Source of the DNA: JACVRW01 sp036519295
Lineage (GTDB): Bacteria > Actinomycetota > Thermoleophilia > Solirubrobacterales > Thermoleophilaceae
Direction of reading: 5' to 3'
DNA length: 27,482 nt
Assembly (NCBI GenBank): GCA_036519295.1
Contig: DATDLN010000021.1
Span: 1 to 27,482 of the forward strand
Made by a program: the position numbers and the translations under genes. The notes beneath the pieces are model-generated. The model was not told the origin of the DNA, ran no database searches, and was given only the letters and a program-made list of their open reading frames with translations. Positions 6,607 through 15,796 of this stretch are shown here, piece by piece. Every line of letters starts with the position of its first letter. Within the stretch, counting starts at the first letter, position 1.

Positions 6607-7199
6607 CGCGCACCAAGGTGTCGGACCTGCGGGTCCGGCAACTCAAGGCGCAGCAGCTCCTCCGAGGTGAGCTGGAGGGAAAGGACCTCGAGCAGGAGGT
6701 CGAGAAGCGGCTCATCTTCACGAGGTTCGAGGAGGCTCAGAACTGGGCGCGCAAGAACGCCCTGTTCCCGCTGGGCTTCGGGCTCGCCTGCTGCGCGATC
6801 GAGATGATCACGGTGATCGGCTCCCCTCGGAACGACCTCTCGCGCTTCGGGGCCGAGGTGATCCGGTTCTCGCCCCGCCAGGCCGACCTATTGATCATCT
6901 CCGGCCGCGTGGCCACCAAGATGGCGCCCATCATCCGCCGGCTCTACGACCAGATGCTCGAGCCGAAGTGGGTGATCTCGATGGGCGCTTGCGCCTCGAC
7001 CGCCGGCATGTTCAACAACTACGCGATCGTCGCCGGCTGCGACAAGTTCCTCCCGGTCGACGTGTACGTGCCGGGGTGCCCCCCGCGACCGGAGGCCCTG
7101 ATCTACTCGATCATGAAGCTCCAGGACAAGATCATGGGTCACCCCGACATGGGGTGGCGCGAGCGCTACAAGGCACAGGGGACCGAGGAAAGTGCCTGA
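6597..7199 (+). CDS. nuoB: NADH-quinone oxidoreductase subunit B
   Basis: 200 residues. Ligands of Fe-S cluster N2 are all present: C65/C66 (FGLACCAIEM), C132 (SMGACAST) and C161 (VPGCPPRPEA). This subunit hands electrons to quinone at the interface with NuoD. TTG at 6597 is preferred because AAGGGGGG (6582-6589) stands seven bases upstream and because the larger upstream frame is nuoA read out of phase; GTG at 6603 is the alternative. It has an N-terminal stretch of about 40 charged residues ahead of the conserved core. The end overlaps the nuoC start by 8 bases. Confidence 0.94.
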   Translation: MDVTRTKVSDLRVRQLKAQQLLRGELEGKDLEQEVEKRLIFTRFEEAQNWARKNALFPLGFGLACCAIEMITVIGSPRNDLSRFGAEVIRFSPRQADLLIISGRVATKMAPIIRRLYDQMLEPKWVISMGACASTAGMFNNYAIVAGCDKFLPVDVYVPGCPPRPEALIYSIMKLQDKIMGHPDMGWRERYKAQGTEESA

Positions 7200-7713
7200 C
7201 GCCACGGGCCTCGAGCTGATCGCGCAGCGCGTGCGCGAGGGCGTCTCCCCTGAGGCCGTCACCGGCACGGCCTTCTACCGCGGGGAAGCGACGCTCGAGG
7301 TTGCCCCCTCGGCGGTGCACGACGTGCTCGCCTATCTGCGCGACGCCGACGAGGAGCCCTGGCCGCTCCTCATGAGCCTCCACGGCTGCGACTACCTGCC
7401 GGAGGAGCCGCGCCTCGGCGTCCACTACCAGTTGCTCTCGATGGAACGCACCGACCGCCTGAACGTGAAGACGCGAATCGGCGTGGAGGACCCGATTCTC
7501 CGGAGCGTGGTCGACCTCTATCCGACGGCCGACTTCCAGGAGCGGGAGGTCTACGACATGTTCGGCGTGCTCTTCGACGGCCACCCGGACCACCGCCGCA
7601 TCCTGATGCCCGAGGACTACGAGGGCTTCCCCCAGCGGCGCGACTTCCCGATGGGCGGCGAGCCCGTCCTCTTCACCTTCAACGAAGACGAGTACCCGCG
7701 CTGGTATGACTGA
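7192..7713 (+). CDS. nuoC: NADH-quinone oxidoreductase subunit C
   Basis: 173 residues; separate from NuoD, as in most non-enteric bacteria. The 30-kDa subunit signature is clear near residues 115-150: EREVYDMFGVLFDGHPDHRR, then EDYEGFPQRRDFP. It is a peripheral-arm scaffold next to NuoD and carries no cofactor. GTG at 7192 has GAGG at 7185-7188 and overlaps nuoB. It overlaps nuoD by 8 bases, so translation is coupled on both sides. Confidence 0.94.
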   Translation: MPDATGLELIAQRVREGVSPEAVTGTAFYRGEATLEVAPSAVHDVLAYLRDADEEPWPLLMSLHGCDYLPEEPRLGVHYQLLSMERTDRLNVKTRIGVEDPILRSVVDLYPTADFQEREVYDMFGVLFDGHPDHRRILMPEDYEGFPQRRDFPMGGEPVLFTFNEDEYPRWYD

Positions 7714-8983
7714 TCCCACGCGAGTGCCCTATCGGGAGCGTGAGCGCTCGGTCACGATGGAGAGGCTCGGCGAGGAGCCGGTTTCGGGCACGGCGGCCGT
7801 CACGGAGGGTGACGTCCAGGATGAGCTCTTCACGATCAACATCGGCCCTCACCACCCGGCGACGCACGGGGTGCTGCGCCTCCTGACCACGCTCGAGGGC
7901 GAGATCGTGCGCGACGTCAAGCCGATCATCGGCTACGTGCACACCGGCATCGAGAAGAGCTGCGAGGACCAGCAGTACTGGAAGGCCATCACGTTCGTCG
8001 AGCGGATGGACTACCTCGCCTACTACTACAACGCGATGGCGTTCTGCATGGCCGTGGAGCGGCTGCTCGAGGAGGAGGTTCCGCCGCGCGCCCAGTACCT
8101 GCGCGTGCTGCACCTGGAGCTGAATCGGATCGCGTCCCACCTGTTCTGGATCGCCACCGCCGCCCTCGACATCGGAGCGGTCACGATGCTCTGGTGGGGC
8201 TGCCGCGACCGCGACCTCGTGCTCGACCTGTTCGAGATGTCGAGCGGCCAGCGCATCCACACGCGCTACTTCCAGGTCGGCGGCGTCATGGAGGACATCC
8301 CGCCCGGCTTCGAGGCGAAGACGCGCGAGTTCGTCAAGGTGATGCCCCGGCGCCTCGATCAATACCTCTCGCTGCTCGACCGCAACGAGATCTGGCTCAA
8401 TCGCACGAAGGGCACGGGGGTCGTGCCGGTCGAGCGCCTGCTGGAGCTCGGTGTGACCGGTCCACTGCTGCGCGCCGCCGGACACCCTTGGGACCTCCGC
8501 AAGGGGACGCCTTACTCGGCCTACGACCAGTTCGACTTCAAGGTCCCGGTGGGCACGGTGGGCGACAACTACGACCGCTTCCGGGTGCGCATCGAGGAGA
8601 TGCGCGAGTCACTCCGCATCATCGAGCAGGCCCTCGAGGGGCTGCCCGAGGGCCCCCACATCACGCCGAACCGCAAGGTGGCGCTGCCGCCGCGGCACGA
8701 GCTCGCGACCTCGATGGAGGCTCTGATCCACCATTTCAAGCTTGTGACCGAGGGCTTCCGGGTGCCGCCGGGCGAGACCTACGCCGCGGTTGAGTCCCCG
8801 CGCGGCGAGCTGGGCTGCTTCGTCCTCGCGGACGGCTCCGCCAAGCCCGCGCGCGTGCACATGCGCGACCCGAGCTTCGTGAACCTGCAGTCGCTGCCCG
8901 ACATGGCGAAGGGTGGGCTGATCGCCGACTTCATCGCCTGCGTCGCCATGCTCGACCCGATCCTGGGAGGCGTGGACCGGTGA
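7706..8983 (+). CDS. nuoD: NADH-quinone oxidoreductase subunit D
   Basis: 425 residues. The 49-kDa subunit core begins at about residue 42 (FTINIGPHHPATHGVLRLL), containing the quinone-site His loop, and ends with the family C-terminus ending DPILGGVDR. Intermediate hallmarks: the AVERLLE helix, RAQYLRVLHLELNRIASHL, GDNYDRFRVRIEEMRE. It forms the quinone pocket with NuoB. Some positions differ from what I expect in better-known bacteria (for example HTRYFQVGGV, where HxNYxRxGG is usual), so it belongs to a divergent branch. ATG at 7706 lies inside nuoC; its stop shares GTGA with nuoE. Confidence 0.95.
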   Translation: MTDPTRVPYRERERSVTMERLGEEPVSGTAAVTEGDVQDELFTINIGPHHPATHGVLRLLTTLEGEIVRDVKPIIGYVHTGIEKSCEDQQYWKAITFVERMDYLAYYYNAMAFCMAVERLLEEEVPPRAQYLRVLHLELNRIASHLFWIATAALDIGAVTMLWWGCRDRDLVLDLFEMSSGQRIHTRYFQVGGVMEDIPPGFEAKTREFVKVMPRRLDQYLSLLDRNEIWLNRTKGTGVVPVERLLELGVTGPLLRAAGHPWDLRKGTPYSAYDQFDFKVPVGTVGDNYDRFRVRIEEMRESLRIIEQALEGLPEGPHITPNRKVALPPRHELATSMEALIHHFKLVTEGFRVPPGETYAAVESPRGELGCFVLADGSAKPARVHMRDPSFVNLQSLPDMAKGGLIADFIACVAMLDPILGGVDR

Positions 8984-9732
8984 GCTTCGACCGGATGCCC
9001 GAGGTGGGTGACGAAGGCGCCCTGCGGGCGGCGCCGCTCCCGCCGGGCTGGGACGAGGCCGTGCGCCTCGACGAGGATCCCGCCACGATCCCGGACCCCG
9101 CCTTGGTGGACGTACCTGCCGAGCTGCGCGCCGAGATCGAGGGCTACATGGCCAAGTACCCCGACCGCCACTCGGCCACGCTGCCGGCGCTCGCCGCCGG
9201 CCAGCGCCACCACGGCTGGTGCTCGCCTGAGGCGCTCCAGCAGATCGCGGCGGTAATGCAGGTCACTCCGGCCTACCTCTCGAGCGTGGCCACCTTCTAC
9301 GACATGCTCCGCACGCAGCCCGCCGGGAGCCGTTACGTGTACGTCTGCACGGGGGTCGCCTGTCACCCCCGCAACGCGAAGGCGGTCTACGACGCGATCG
9401 CCGCGGAGGCGACGGAGCAGGGCCTGGAGGACGTCGAGATACGCGAGTTCGAGTGCCTCGGCGCCTGCGACATGGCGCCGATGGCTTCCGTCGACGGACG
9501 CTTCGTCGGGCCGCTCGACGAGTCCGACGCGCCCGATCTCGTGAGCGCCGTGAAGGAGGGCCGCGAGGTGCTTCCGGGCCGGGGCCTGCCGGACCCGAGC
9601 TACCGCGTGCCTCCGAGCCCGCGGCAGCCGCCCGGCCCGCCCGAGGAACCGGACGTGCACCCCGCCGGTGGGACGTGGAAGGACGCCGAGGTCCTCGACG
9701 TGCCGTCGCCGGTGGATGGGGGACGCCCGTGA
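8980..9732 (+). CDS. nuoE: NADH-quinone oxidoreductase subunit E
   Basis: 250 residues. Thioredoxin-like [2Fe-2S] protein: C123-x4-C128 (CTGVAC) and C159-x3-C163 (CLGAC) bind cluster N1a. A helical region (about 48-110, ending VATFYDML) is typical. Compared with the usual 160-180 residues it is long: about 40 extra N-terminal residues and a Pro-rich tail of about 45 residues after residue 200. With NuoF and NuoG it makes the NADH-oxidising module. GTG at 8980 with GGGAGG at 8965-8970; overlaps nuoD (GTGA). Confidence 0.94.
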   Translation: MSFDRMPEVGDEGALRAAPLPPGWDEAVRLDEDPATIPDPALVDVPAELRAEIEGYMAKYPDRHSATLPALAAGQRHHGWCSPEALQQIAAVMQVTPAYLSSVATFYDMLRTQPAGSRYVYVCTGVACHPRNAKAVYDAIAAEATEQGLEDVEIREFECLGACDMAPMASVDGRFVGPLDESDAPDLVSAVKEGREVLPGRGLPDPSYRVPPSPRQPPGPPEEPDVHPAGGTWKDAEVLDVPSPVDGGRP

Positions 9733-11057
9733 GCGAGACGCGCATCCTGCTCGAACACATCGACGAGCCCGACCTCCACACGATCGCCGTGTACGAGCGC
9801 CTCGGCGGCTACCGGTCGCTCCGCAAGGCGCTGTTCGATATGGATCCCGCCGAGGTGCTGCACCAGCTCGAGGAGTCGGGCCTGCGCGGACGCGGCGGCG
9901 CCGGCTTCTCGATGGGAAAGAAGGCCAGCTTCATCCCCAAGGGGTCGATGGACAAGTACCTCTGCTGCAACGCCGACGAGTCCGAGCCCGGCGCCTTCAA
10001 GGACCGCCTTCTGATGCAGAAGAACCCCCACCAGCTGATCGAGGGCTGCGTCATCGGATCGATCGCCGCCGGCGCGAACAAGGGCTTCATCTTCATCCGC
10101 GGCGAGTACTCGTTTCAGGCCGACATCCTCGACCGGGCGCTCGTCGAGGCGTCCGAGCGCGGCTACCTCGGCGAACGCATCCTCGGCTCGGGCCACTCGT
10201 TCGACCTGGTCGTGCACCGCGGCCAGGGCGCGTACATCTGCGGCGAGGAGACCGGGCTGCTCGACGCGCTCGAAGGCAAGCGCGGCAACCCGCGGCTGAA
10301 GCCCCCCTTCCCGGCCAACCAGGGCCTGTACCAGGGACCAACCCTGATCAACAACGTGGAGACCCTGTGCAACACGCCGATCATCATCGAGAAGGGCGCC
10401 GACTGGTACCGCCAGCTCGGCGAGGGCAACTCGACGGGGACGAAGCTGGTCTCGATCTCCGGCAACGTCCAGCGGCCGGGCAACTACGAGATCGAGCTCG
10501 GCATGACGGCGCGCGAGGTCATCTACGGGCTCGGCGGCGGGCCGCCCGAGGGCCGCGAGATCAAGTGCTTCTTTCCCGGCGGCTCGTCGGCGCCCGTGCT
10601 CACGAAGGAGCACCTGGACGTGCCCTTCACCTATGAGGCCATGGCCGAGGCCGGCTCGATGCTGGGCACGGCCTCCGTGATCGTCGTGGACGACTCCCAG
10701 CCGCTAGTGCCGCTCGCGCTGCGGCTGGCCGAGTTCTACCGGCACGAGTCGTGCGGCAAGTGCGTGCCCTGCCGCGAGGGCACGAATTGGACGGTGAAGA
10801 CGCTCGAGCGGATCGACGAGGGCGAGGGCACGCCGATGGACCTGGACATCCTCGAGCAGGTCCAGGGCAACATCATCGGGAACTGCCTCTGCGTGCTCGG
10901 CGACTCGATGGCCATGCCGGTGGCGTCCATGCTGCAGCACTTCCGCGCCGAGTTCGAGGAACACATGGAGGCCGCGCGCAGGCAGCGCCACCTCGACGAG
11001 ATGGCGACCTTCAGCGCCGGCGAGCTGGGCGCCGTCGAGGGAGCAGGAGCTCTTTAG
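9729..11057 (+). CDS. nuoF: NADH-quinone oxidoreductase subunit F
   Basis: 442 residues. FMN/NADH site: GLRGRGGAGFSMGKK (51-65), then CNADESEPGAF, and GAYICGEETG downstream. Cluster N3 ligands: C342, C345, C348 (SCGKCVPCREG) and C388 (GNCLCVLGDS), with the standard 39-residue gap. It is the electron entry point, oxidising NADH with FMN. GTG at 9729 shares GTGA with the nuoE stop; the frame is open further upstream but that part is nuoE out of phase. Unlike the earlier genes it does not overlap the next one: tandem TAG TAG at 11055-11060 is followed by the structured element before nuoG. Confidence 0.96.
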   Translation: MSETRILLEHIDEPDLHTIAVYERLGGYRSLRKALFDMDPAEVLHQLEESGLRGRGGAGFSMGKKASFIPKGSMDKYLCCNADESEPGAFKDRLLMQKNPHQLIEGCVIGSIAAGANKGFIFIRGEYSFQADILDRALVEASERGYLGERILGSGHSFDLVVHRGQGAYICGEETGLLDALEGKRGNPRLKPPFPANQGLYQGPTLINNVETLCNTPIIIEKGADWYRQLGEGNSTGTKLVSISGNVQRPGNYEIELGMTAREVIYGLGGGPPEGREIKCFFPGGSSAPVLTKEHLDVPFTYEAMAEAGSMLGTASVIVVDDSQPLVPLALRLAEFYRHESCGKCVPCREGTNWTVKTLERIDEGEGTPMDLDILEQVQGNIIGNCLCVLGDSMAMPVASMLQHFRAEFEEHMEAARRQRHLDEMATFSAGELGAVEGAGAL

Positions 11058-11226
11058 TAGTGGCACCTCCGGCAAATCCGCACCCGCTTCGGCGGCCCCG
11101 AATGGCCGCCATGCGGCGTCCTCGGTCGGGGCAATGCCATTTCAGGCATTGCACCCTCCCTGCGTCCTTGCCTGGCGACCCCCGGAGCTCGCCGAACCAG
11201 GCACGGACTCACCGGAGGCACCACTA
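11058..11226 (+). repeat. Structured intergenic element, copy 1 (nuoF-nuoG)
   Basis: 169 bases from just after the nuoF stop to the base before the nuoG GTG. Closing stem: 11058-11072 pairs with 11212-11226 (13 of 15 positions), and the 3' arm contains the GGAGG Shine-Dalgarno of nuoG (11214-11218). Inside are a 7-bp hairpin (11091-11097 with 11104-11110), a 17-nt block CGGCGTCCTCGGTCGGG (11114-11130), an 8-bp hairpin with ATTTCA loop (GCAATGCC 11131-11138, GGCATTGC 11145-11152), a 20-nt block ending TGCGTCCTTG (11151-11170), and a 7-bp stem TGCCTGG (11169-11175) with CCAGGCA (11197-11203). Copy 2 lies at 15796-15960. Family not recognised. Confidence 0.8.
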
Positions 11227-13692
11227 GTGTCACGCCCCGAGCAGCACTGGATCACGTTCGAGATCGACGGGCGGGAGGTGCGCGCCCCCGAGGGGACCAT
11301 GCTGGTGGACGCCGCCAAGTACGGCGACGTCGAGATCCCCTACTTCTGCTACGAGCCCAAACTCGGGCAGCCCGTCGGCGCGTGCCGCATGTGCCTGGTC
11401 GAGATCGAGGGGATCCCGAAGCTTCAGACCTCGTGCTCGACGCCGGTTCGCGACGGGATGGTGGTCGTCACGACGTCCGACCGCGTGAAGCACGCCCAGA
11501 ACGCGATCGTCGAGTTCCTGCTCGTGAACCACCCGCTCGACTGCCCGGTCTGCGACAAGGGCGGCGAGTGCCCGCTGCAGGACATCTCCTTCGGCTGGGG
11601 AGCGGGCCGCTCGCGCTTCATCGAGCCGAAGCGCCACTTCAAGAAGCCGCTCGAGCTCTCGCCGCTGGTGGCGATCGACCGCGAGCGCTGCATCCTCTGC
11701 TATCGCTGCGTGCGCTTTTCGCAGGAGATCGCCGAGGACTACCAGCTGGTCTTCCTCGACCGCGGCGACCACACCTTCGTCGGCACCCACGACGGCCGGC
11801 CGTACGTGGCGCCGTTCAGCGGCAACATCATCGAGCTGTGCCCGGTCGGCGCGCTCACCTCCACCGCCTACCGCTTCCGCGCGCGGCCGTGGGACATCGA
11901 GGACTCCGGAACGGTCTGCACGCTCTGCCCGTCGCAATGCAACGTGACGCTCACCATCCGCGACGACGCCAAGGTCGTGCGTGTTCTCGCGCGCGACAAC
12001 GAGGAGGTGGACGACGGCTGGCTCTGCGACAAAGGCCGCTTCGCCTACCAGGCGTTCGGCTCGGCCGAGCGCATCACGGCCCCGATGGTGCGCGACGGTG
12101 GTTCGCTGCGCGAGGTGTCGTGGGAGCGGGCGCTCTCAGACGCGACGTCGGCGCTCCGGCGATCGGGCGAGCGCACCGCGGCGCTGGTCGGCGGCCGCGC
12201 GACGAACGAGGAGGGCTTCCTCGTGCAGCACATGCTCCGCCAGGGGCTCGGATCGCCGCACGTGGGCTCCGGTGTGGGCCCCGGCGGGGCGGAGGCGCGC
12301 GCACTCGCCCGCCCCGACCTCGCGGCGAAGGTCTCGGATCTCGACCACGCCGGGGCGATCCTGCTGGTCGATGTGGAGCCGGTCGAGCAGGCGCCGATCC
12401 TGGACCTTCGCATCCGAAAGGCCGTCCGCCGCAATCACGCGAAGCTCGTTGTGGCCTCGAGCCGTCCATCGACCCTCGACCCGAACGCGATGGCGGCGCT
12501 CCGCTTCGCGCCCGGCTCCACGGAGGCCGCGCTCGGGGCGCTGGCGGCCGCCCTTGGGTCCCCGCGGACGGCTGAGCCGGCACTCGACGACCTCGCACGG
12601 AGGGCGGGCGCCACGCGCGGGTTCATCCCGGGGCAGCCACGCGCCTCCACGAACGGCGCCTCGGAAGACGCCGCGGCCGATGCGGTGCGAACCGCCGCCG
12701 ACGTCCTGCGCGACGCGGACGACGTCGTCATCGTCTGGGGAGAGCGGGTTGGCTCCGGTGTGCGCGGACGGCAGGCGATCCAGGCCCTGCTGGCGCTGGC
12801 GGGCGCGCTCGGACTCGCCGAGCGGCCCGAATCGGGCCTCATCGGAATCCCCCCCGGCACGAACGGACGCGGGCTGCGCGAGGTCGGCTGCTCGCCCGAC
12901 CTCAGCCCCGGGTTGAGCGACGCCCCCGCCGCAGGAGACCTCACCGGCGCGGGTGGCGCCCGTCTGCTGGTGGAGACGGAGGCTCCGGAGGACGCCATGG
13001 CGCGCGCCCCCGCGGTGATCGCCTTTGCGGGCTTCCCGAGCGAGGCGCTCGACCAGCACGCGGCCGTGGTCTTTCCCGCCGAGACATACGCGGAGAAGGA
13101 GGGCACGATCACCCACCCGGACGGGCGCATCCAGCGGGTGCGCCAGGCGCTCGGGCACGCGAACGAGGTCCGGCCCGGCTGGCAGGTGCTGGCGGACCTG
13201 TGCGAGCGCGTGGGGGCCGGCACCGGCGCTGTCACCGCGCCCATGGTGACGGCGCTCGTGGCCGAGGCCGTGCCGTTCTACGGCGGCCTCACGCTCGAGG
13301 AGATCGGCGGCCTCGGCGTGCGCTGGCAGGAGCGCGACGCGGCGTCGGCACTCCCGGACGAGCCGCTCTCCGACGAGCCGCTCGAGGCGCCGCCCGCCGC
13401 CCCCCGCGGCCTCCGCCTCGCCGCCGCGCCCACTCTCTGGAGCGGGAGCGAGGTCGAGCACTCGCCCTCGCTGCGATTCCTGGCAGCGCCGCCGCGCGCC
13501 GAGCTGTCCGTGGAGGACGCGCGCCGGCTCGGCGTCGAGAGCGGCCACGAGATCTCGCTGGCTGTCGACGGCCACCGTGTGACCGCGCTGGCCGCGGTGC
13601 GAACCGGAGTTCCGACCGGCAGCGTCTTCCTCTCGGGCGCCACGATGCTCGAGGGAGCGGTGGAGGTGGCCGCGCGGGGGGTGCTGGCGTGA
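11227..13692 (+). CDS. nuoG: NADH-quinone oxidoreductase subunit G
   Basis: 821 residues. N-terminal Fe-S part is complete: [2Fe-2S] C41, C53, C56, C70; [4Fe-4S] H102, C106, C109, C115; [4Fe-4S] C155, C158, C161, C205; and the extra N7 site C231, C234, C238, C267. The rest is a degenerate molybdopterin-oxidoreductase fold, weakly conserved after about residue 450 and Ala/Pro-rich. It carries electrons from NuoF/E toward NuoI. GTG at 11227 with GGAGG eight bases upstream; the frame is open about 30 codons further back, but that part lies in the structured element and has no site. The stop overlaps nuoH by one base. Confidence 0.94.
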   Translation: MSRPEQHWITFEIDGREVRAPEGTMLVDAAKYGDVEIPYFCYEPKLGQPVGACRMCLVEIEGIPKLQTSCSTPVRDGMVVVTTSDRVKHAQNAIVEFLLVNHPLDCPVCDKGGECPLQDISFGWGAGRSRFIEPKRHFKKPLELSPLVAIDRERCILCYRCVRFSQEIAEDYQLVFLDRGDHTFVGTHDGRPYVAPFSGNIIELCPVGALTSTAYRFRARPWDIEDSGTVCTLCPSQCNVTLTIRDDAKVVRVLARDNEEVDDGWLCDKGRFAYQAFGSAERITAPMVRDGGSLREVSWERALSDATSALRRSGERTAALVGGRATNEEGFLVQHMLRQGLGSPHVGSGVGPGGAEARALARPDLAAKVSDLDHAGAILLVDVEPVEQAPILDLRIRKAVRRNHAKLVVASSRPSTLDPNAMAALRFAPGSTEAALGALAAALGSPRTAEPALDDLARRAGATRGFIPGQPRASTNGASEDAAADAVRTAADVLRDADDVVIVWGERVGSGVRGRQAIQALLALAGALGLAERPESGLIGIPPGTNGRGLREVGCSPDLSPGLSDAPAAGDLTGAGGARLLVETEAPEDAMARAPAVIAFAGFPSEALDQHAAVVFPAETYAEKEGTITHPDGRIQRVRQALGHANEVRPGWQVLADLCERVGAGTGAVTAPMVTALVAEAVPFYGGLTLEEIGGLGVRWQERDAASALPDEPLSDEPLEAPPAAPRGLRLAAAPTLWSGSEVEHSPSLRFLAAPPRAELSVEDARRLGVESGHEISLAVDGHRVTALAAVRTGVPTGSVFLSGATMLEGAVEVAARGVLA

Positions 13693-14675
13693 TGATCGAG
13701 AGCACGCTCGTCCTGATCGCGAAGGCGATCGTGATCTTCGTGTTCGTGCTCGTGCTCGTGCCGATCATCCTGTGGCTGGAGCGCAAGCTGCTCGGGCGCT
13801 TCCAATCGCGCCTCGGCCCGAACCGCGTGGGCCCGTATGGCCTTCTCCAGCCGGCTGCCGACGTGCTCAAGCTCCTCTCGAAGGAGCGCGCAACCCCCCG
13901 CACGGCGGTGCCGTGGATGTTCGCCATCGCGCCGGTGATCTCGATCGTGACCGCCGTGGCGACCCTCGCGATCATCCCCTTCGGGCCCAGGGACGCCTGG
14001 GGCGGGAACATCGGCCTCTACGGGATCGACGTGCCGATCGGGCTCCTCTACTTCTTTGCCTTCGGCTCGCTCGGCTTCTACGGTTTGGTGCTCGGCGGCT
14101 GGGCGAGCGGTTCCAAATACTCGTTCCTCGGGGCGATGCGCTCGGCGGCGCAGCTGATCTCGTACGAGGTGTCGCTCGGGCTGTCGCTGCTCGGCGTGGT
14201 GATGACCGCGGGCTCGCTCTCGGTCGTCGACATCGTCGAGGCGCAGGGCGACATGTGGTACGTGGTGCCGCAGTTCGTCGGCTTCCTGATCTTCCTGGTC
14301 GCCGGCTTCGCCGAGACCTCGCGCGCGCCCTTCGACCTGCCGGAGTCCGACTCCGAGCTCGTGCAGGGATTCAACACCGAGTACGGCGGGATGCGCTTCG
14401 GCTCGTTCTTCATGGCCGAGTACATCGAGATGGTGGTGATCTCCGGCATCGCCGCAGCCTGCTTCCTGGGCGGGTGGCACGGTCCCGGGCCGGAGGCGCT
14501 CGGCCCGCTGTGGATGCTGATCAAGCTGATGGCCGGGATCGTCCTCTTCATCTGGGTCCGGGCCTCGTTCCCCCGTCTGCGCTACGACCAGCTGATGTCG
14601 TTCGGCTGGAAGATCCTCCTGCCCCTGGCAACCCTCAACGTCCTCGTGACCGCGGTCGTGCTGGTGGCGACGTGA
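13692..14675 (+). CDS. nuoH: NADH-quinone oxidoreductase subunit H
   Basis: 327 residues, about eight transmembrane helices. Key stretches are GPNRVGPYGLLQPAADVLKL (loop toward the quinone site), SYEVSLGLSLLG, and AETSRAPFDLPE with ESDSELVQGFNTEYGG. It anchors the peripheral arm and forms the quinone channel and E-channel with conserved Glu residues. ATG at 13692 overlaps the nuoG stop (TGATG); GTG at 13689 is also in frame. Stop overlaps nuoI (GTGA). Confidence 0.95.
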   Translation: MIESTLVLIAKAIVIFVFVLVLVPIILWLERKLLGRFQSRLGPNRVGPYGLLQPAADVLKLLSKERATPRTAVPWMFAIAPVISIVTAVATLAIIPFGPRDAWGGNIGLYGIDVPIGLLYFFAFGSLGFYGLVLGGWASGSKYSFLGAMRSAAQLISYEVSLGLSLLGVVMTAGSLSVVDIVEAQGDMWYVVPQFVGFLIFLVAGFAETSRAPFDLPESDSELVQGFNTEYGGMRFGSFFMAEYIEMVVISGIAAACFLGGWHGPGPEALGPLWMLIKLMAGIVLFIWVRASFPRLRYDQLMSFGWKILLPLATLNVLVTAVVLVAT

Positions 14676-15214
14676 GCATCTCCTCCTCCGAGTGGCGCGA
14701 TGCCGCCGCCCCCGTCCCGCGCGGGCCTGAGCCCGGCGGGGCCGGCGCGGTTTACCGCGTCTTCGGCGAGACGCTTCGGGGCCTTCGCACCACGCTGGGC
14801 CGGGTCGCGGAGGGCACGGTGACCGTCGAGTACCCGGAGCAGAAGACGCCCGTCTACCCGCGCTTCCGCGGCCGGCACAAGCTGCACCGCTTCGAGGACA
14901 CGGGGCTCGAGAAGTGCGTGGGCTGCTCCCTGTGCGCCGCGGCCTGCCCGGCCGAGTGCATCCGTGTGGTGGCCGCGGAGAACACTCCCGACAACCAGGT
15001 CTCGGCCGGTGAGCGCTACGCGGCGGTCTACGAGATCAACATGGCCCGCTGCATCTTCTGCGGCTACTGCGAGGTCGCCTGCCCGTTCGACGCGATCACC
15101 ATGGGCAACGACTACGAGCTGGCCGACTACACCCGCAGCGACCTGATCTTCACCAAGGAGATGCTGATTGCGGACCCGCCCGAGCACACCCCGCTCCGGC
15201 GCGAGGGCGAATAG
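14672..15214 (+). CDS. nuoI: NADH-quinone oxidoreductase subunit I
   Basis: 180 residues. Two [4Fe-4S] ferredoxin motifs: C82, C85, C88, C92 (CVGCSLCAAACP) and C127, C130, C133, C137 (CIFCGYCEVACP), binding clusters N6a and N6b. It passes electrons to NuoB. GTG at 14672 overlaps the nuoH stop. The first 25 residues are a Pro/Gly-rich extension ahead of the amphipathic helix that normally lies on the membrane. Three bases separate its stop from nuoJ. Confidence 0.95.
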   Translation: MSISSSEWRDAAAPVPRGPEPGGAGAVYRVFGETLRGLRTTLGRVAEGTVTVEYPEQKTPVYPRFRGRHKLHRFEDTGLEKCVGCSLCAAACPAECIRVVAAENTPDNQVSAGERYAAVYEINMARCIFCGYCEVACPFDAITMGNDYELADYTRSDLIFTKEMLIADPPEHTPLRREGE

Positions 15215-15217
15215 GCC

Positions 15218-15796
15218 ATGTGGTTCGAGCAGGTGCTGTTCTTCGTCGCCGGGGCGGGCGCCCTCGCGGGGGCGCTCGGCGTCGTGCTGCTGCGCAACCC
15301 CTTCTACTGCGTCCTCGCCCTCGTCGTGCACCTGGTCACGCTCGCGGTGCTGTTCCTGTTGCTGCAGGCGGCGTTCCTGGCGGCCGCGCAGGTCGTCGTC
15401 TACGCCGGTGCGGTCATGGTGCTCTACATCTTCGTCGTCGCCTACATCGGCGGCCAGGACGAGGAGCTGCGGCCGGACGACAGCCTGATCAGCTCCTTCG
15501 GCCCGCTCTTCGCCCTCGCCATCGGGGTCGAGCTGTGCTTCGCGCTGATCGGCTCGGGCCTCGAAGCGCTCGACACCCGCGGCGCCGACATCGGCCCCGG
15601 CTTCGGGTCGCCCGGCGCGATCGGCTCGCTGCTCCTGCGCCGGTTCCTCGTTCCCTTCGAGGCTGCCTCGTACCTGCTGCTCGTGGCCGCGGTCGGCGCC
15701 GTGGTGCTGGCACGGCGGCGACGCGGCATCGAGGAGGAGCCGCCGGCCCCGCAGCGGGAGCCGGCGCCGGCGGAGACGCTGGAGGTCAGGGTCTAA
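15218..15796 (+). CDS. nuoJ: NADH-quinone oxidoreductase subunit J
   Basis: 192 residues, five hydrophobic segments. VVVYAGAVMVLYIFVVAYIGG is the conserved third helix of ND6/NuoJ, involved in coupling quinone reduction to the membrane arm. The last 30 residues are a charged Pro/Glu tail (RRRRGIEEEPPAPQREP). ATG at 15218 with GAGGG about ten bases upstream. The TAA stop is the first base pairs of the second structured element, so nuoK does not overlap it. Confidence 0.93.
   Translation: MWFEQVLFFVAGAGALAGALGVVLLRNPFYCVLALVVHLVTLAVLFLLLQAAFLAAAQVVVYAGAVMVLYIFVVAYIGGQDEELRPDDSLISSFGPLFALAIGVELCFALIGSGLEALDTRGADIGPGFGSPGAIGSLLLRRFLVPFEAASYLLLVAAVGAVVLARRRRGIEEEPPAPQREPAPAETLEVRV

Noticed and set aside
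12136..13575. Open frame of 479 codons antisense to nuoG
   Set aside because: Shadow frame of a high-GC gene; low-complexity Arg/Gly/Ala composition, no start signals, no recognisable domain.
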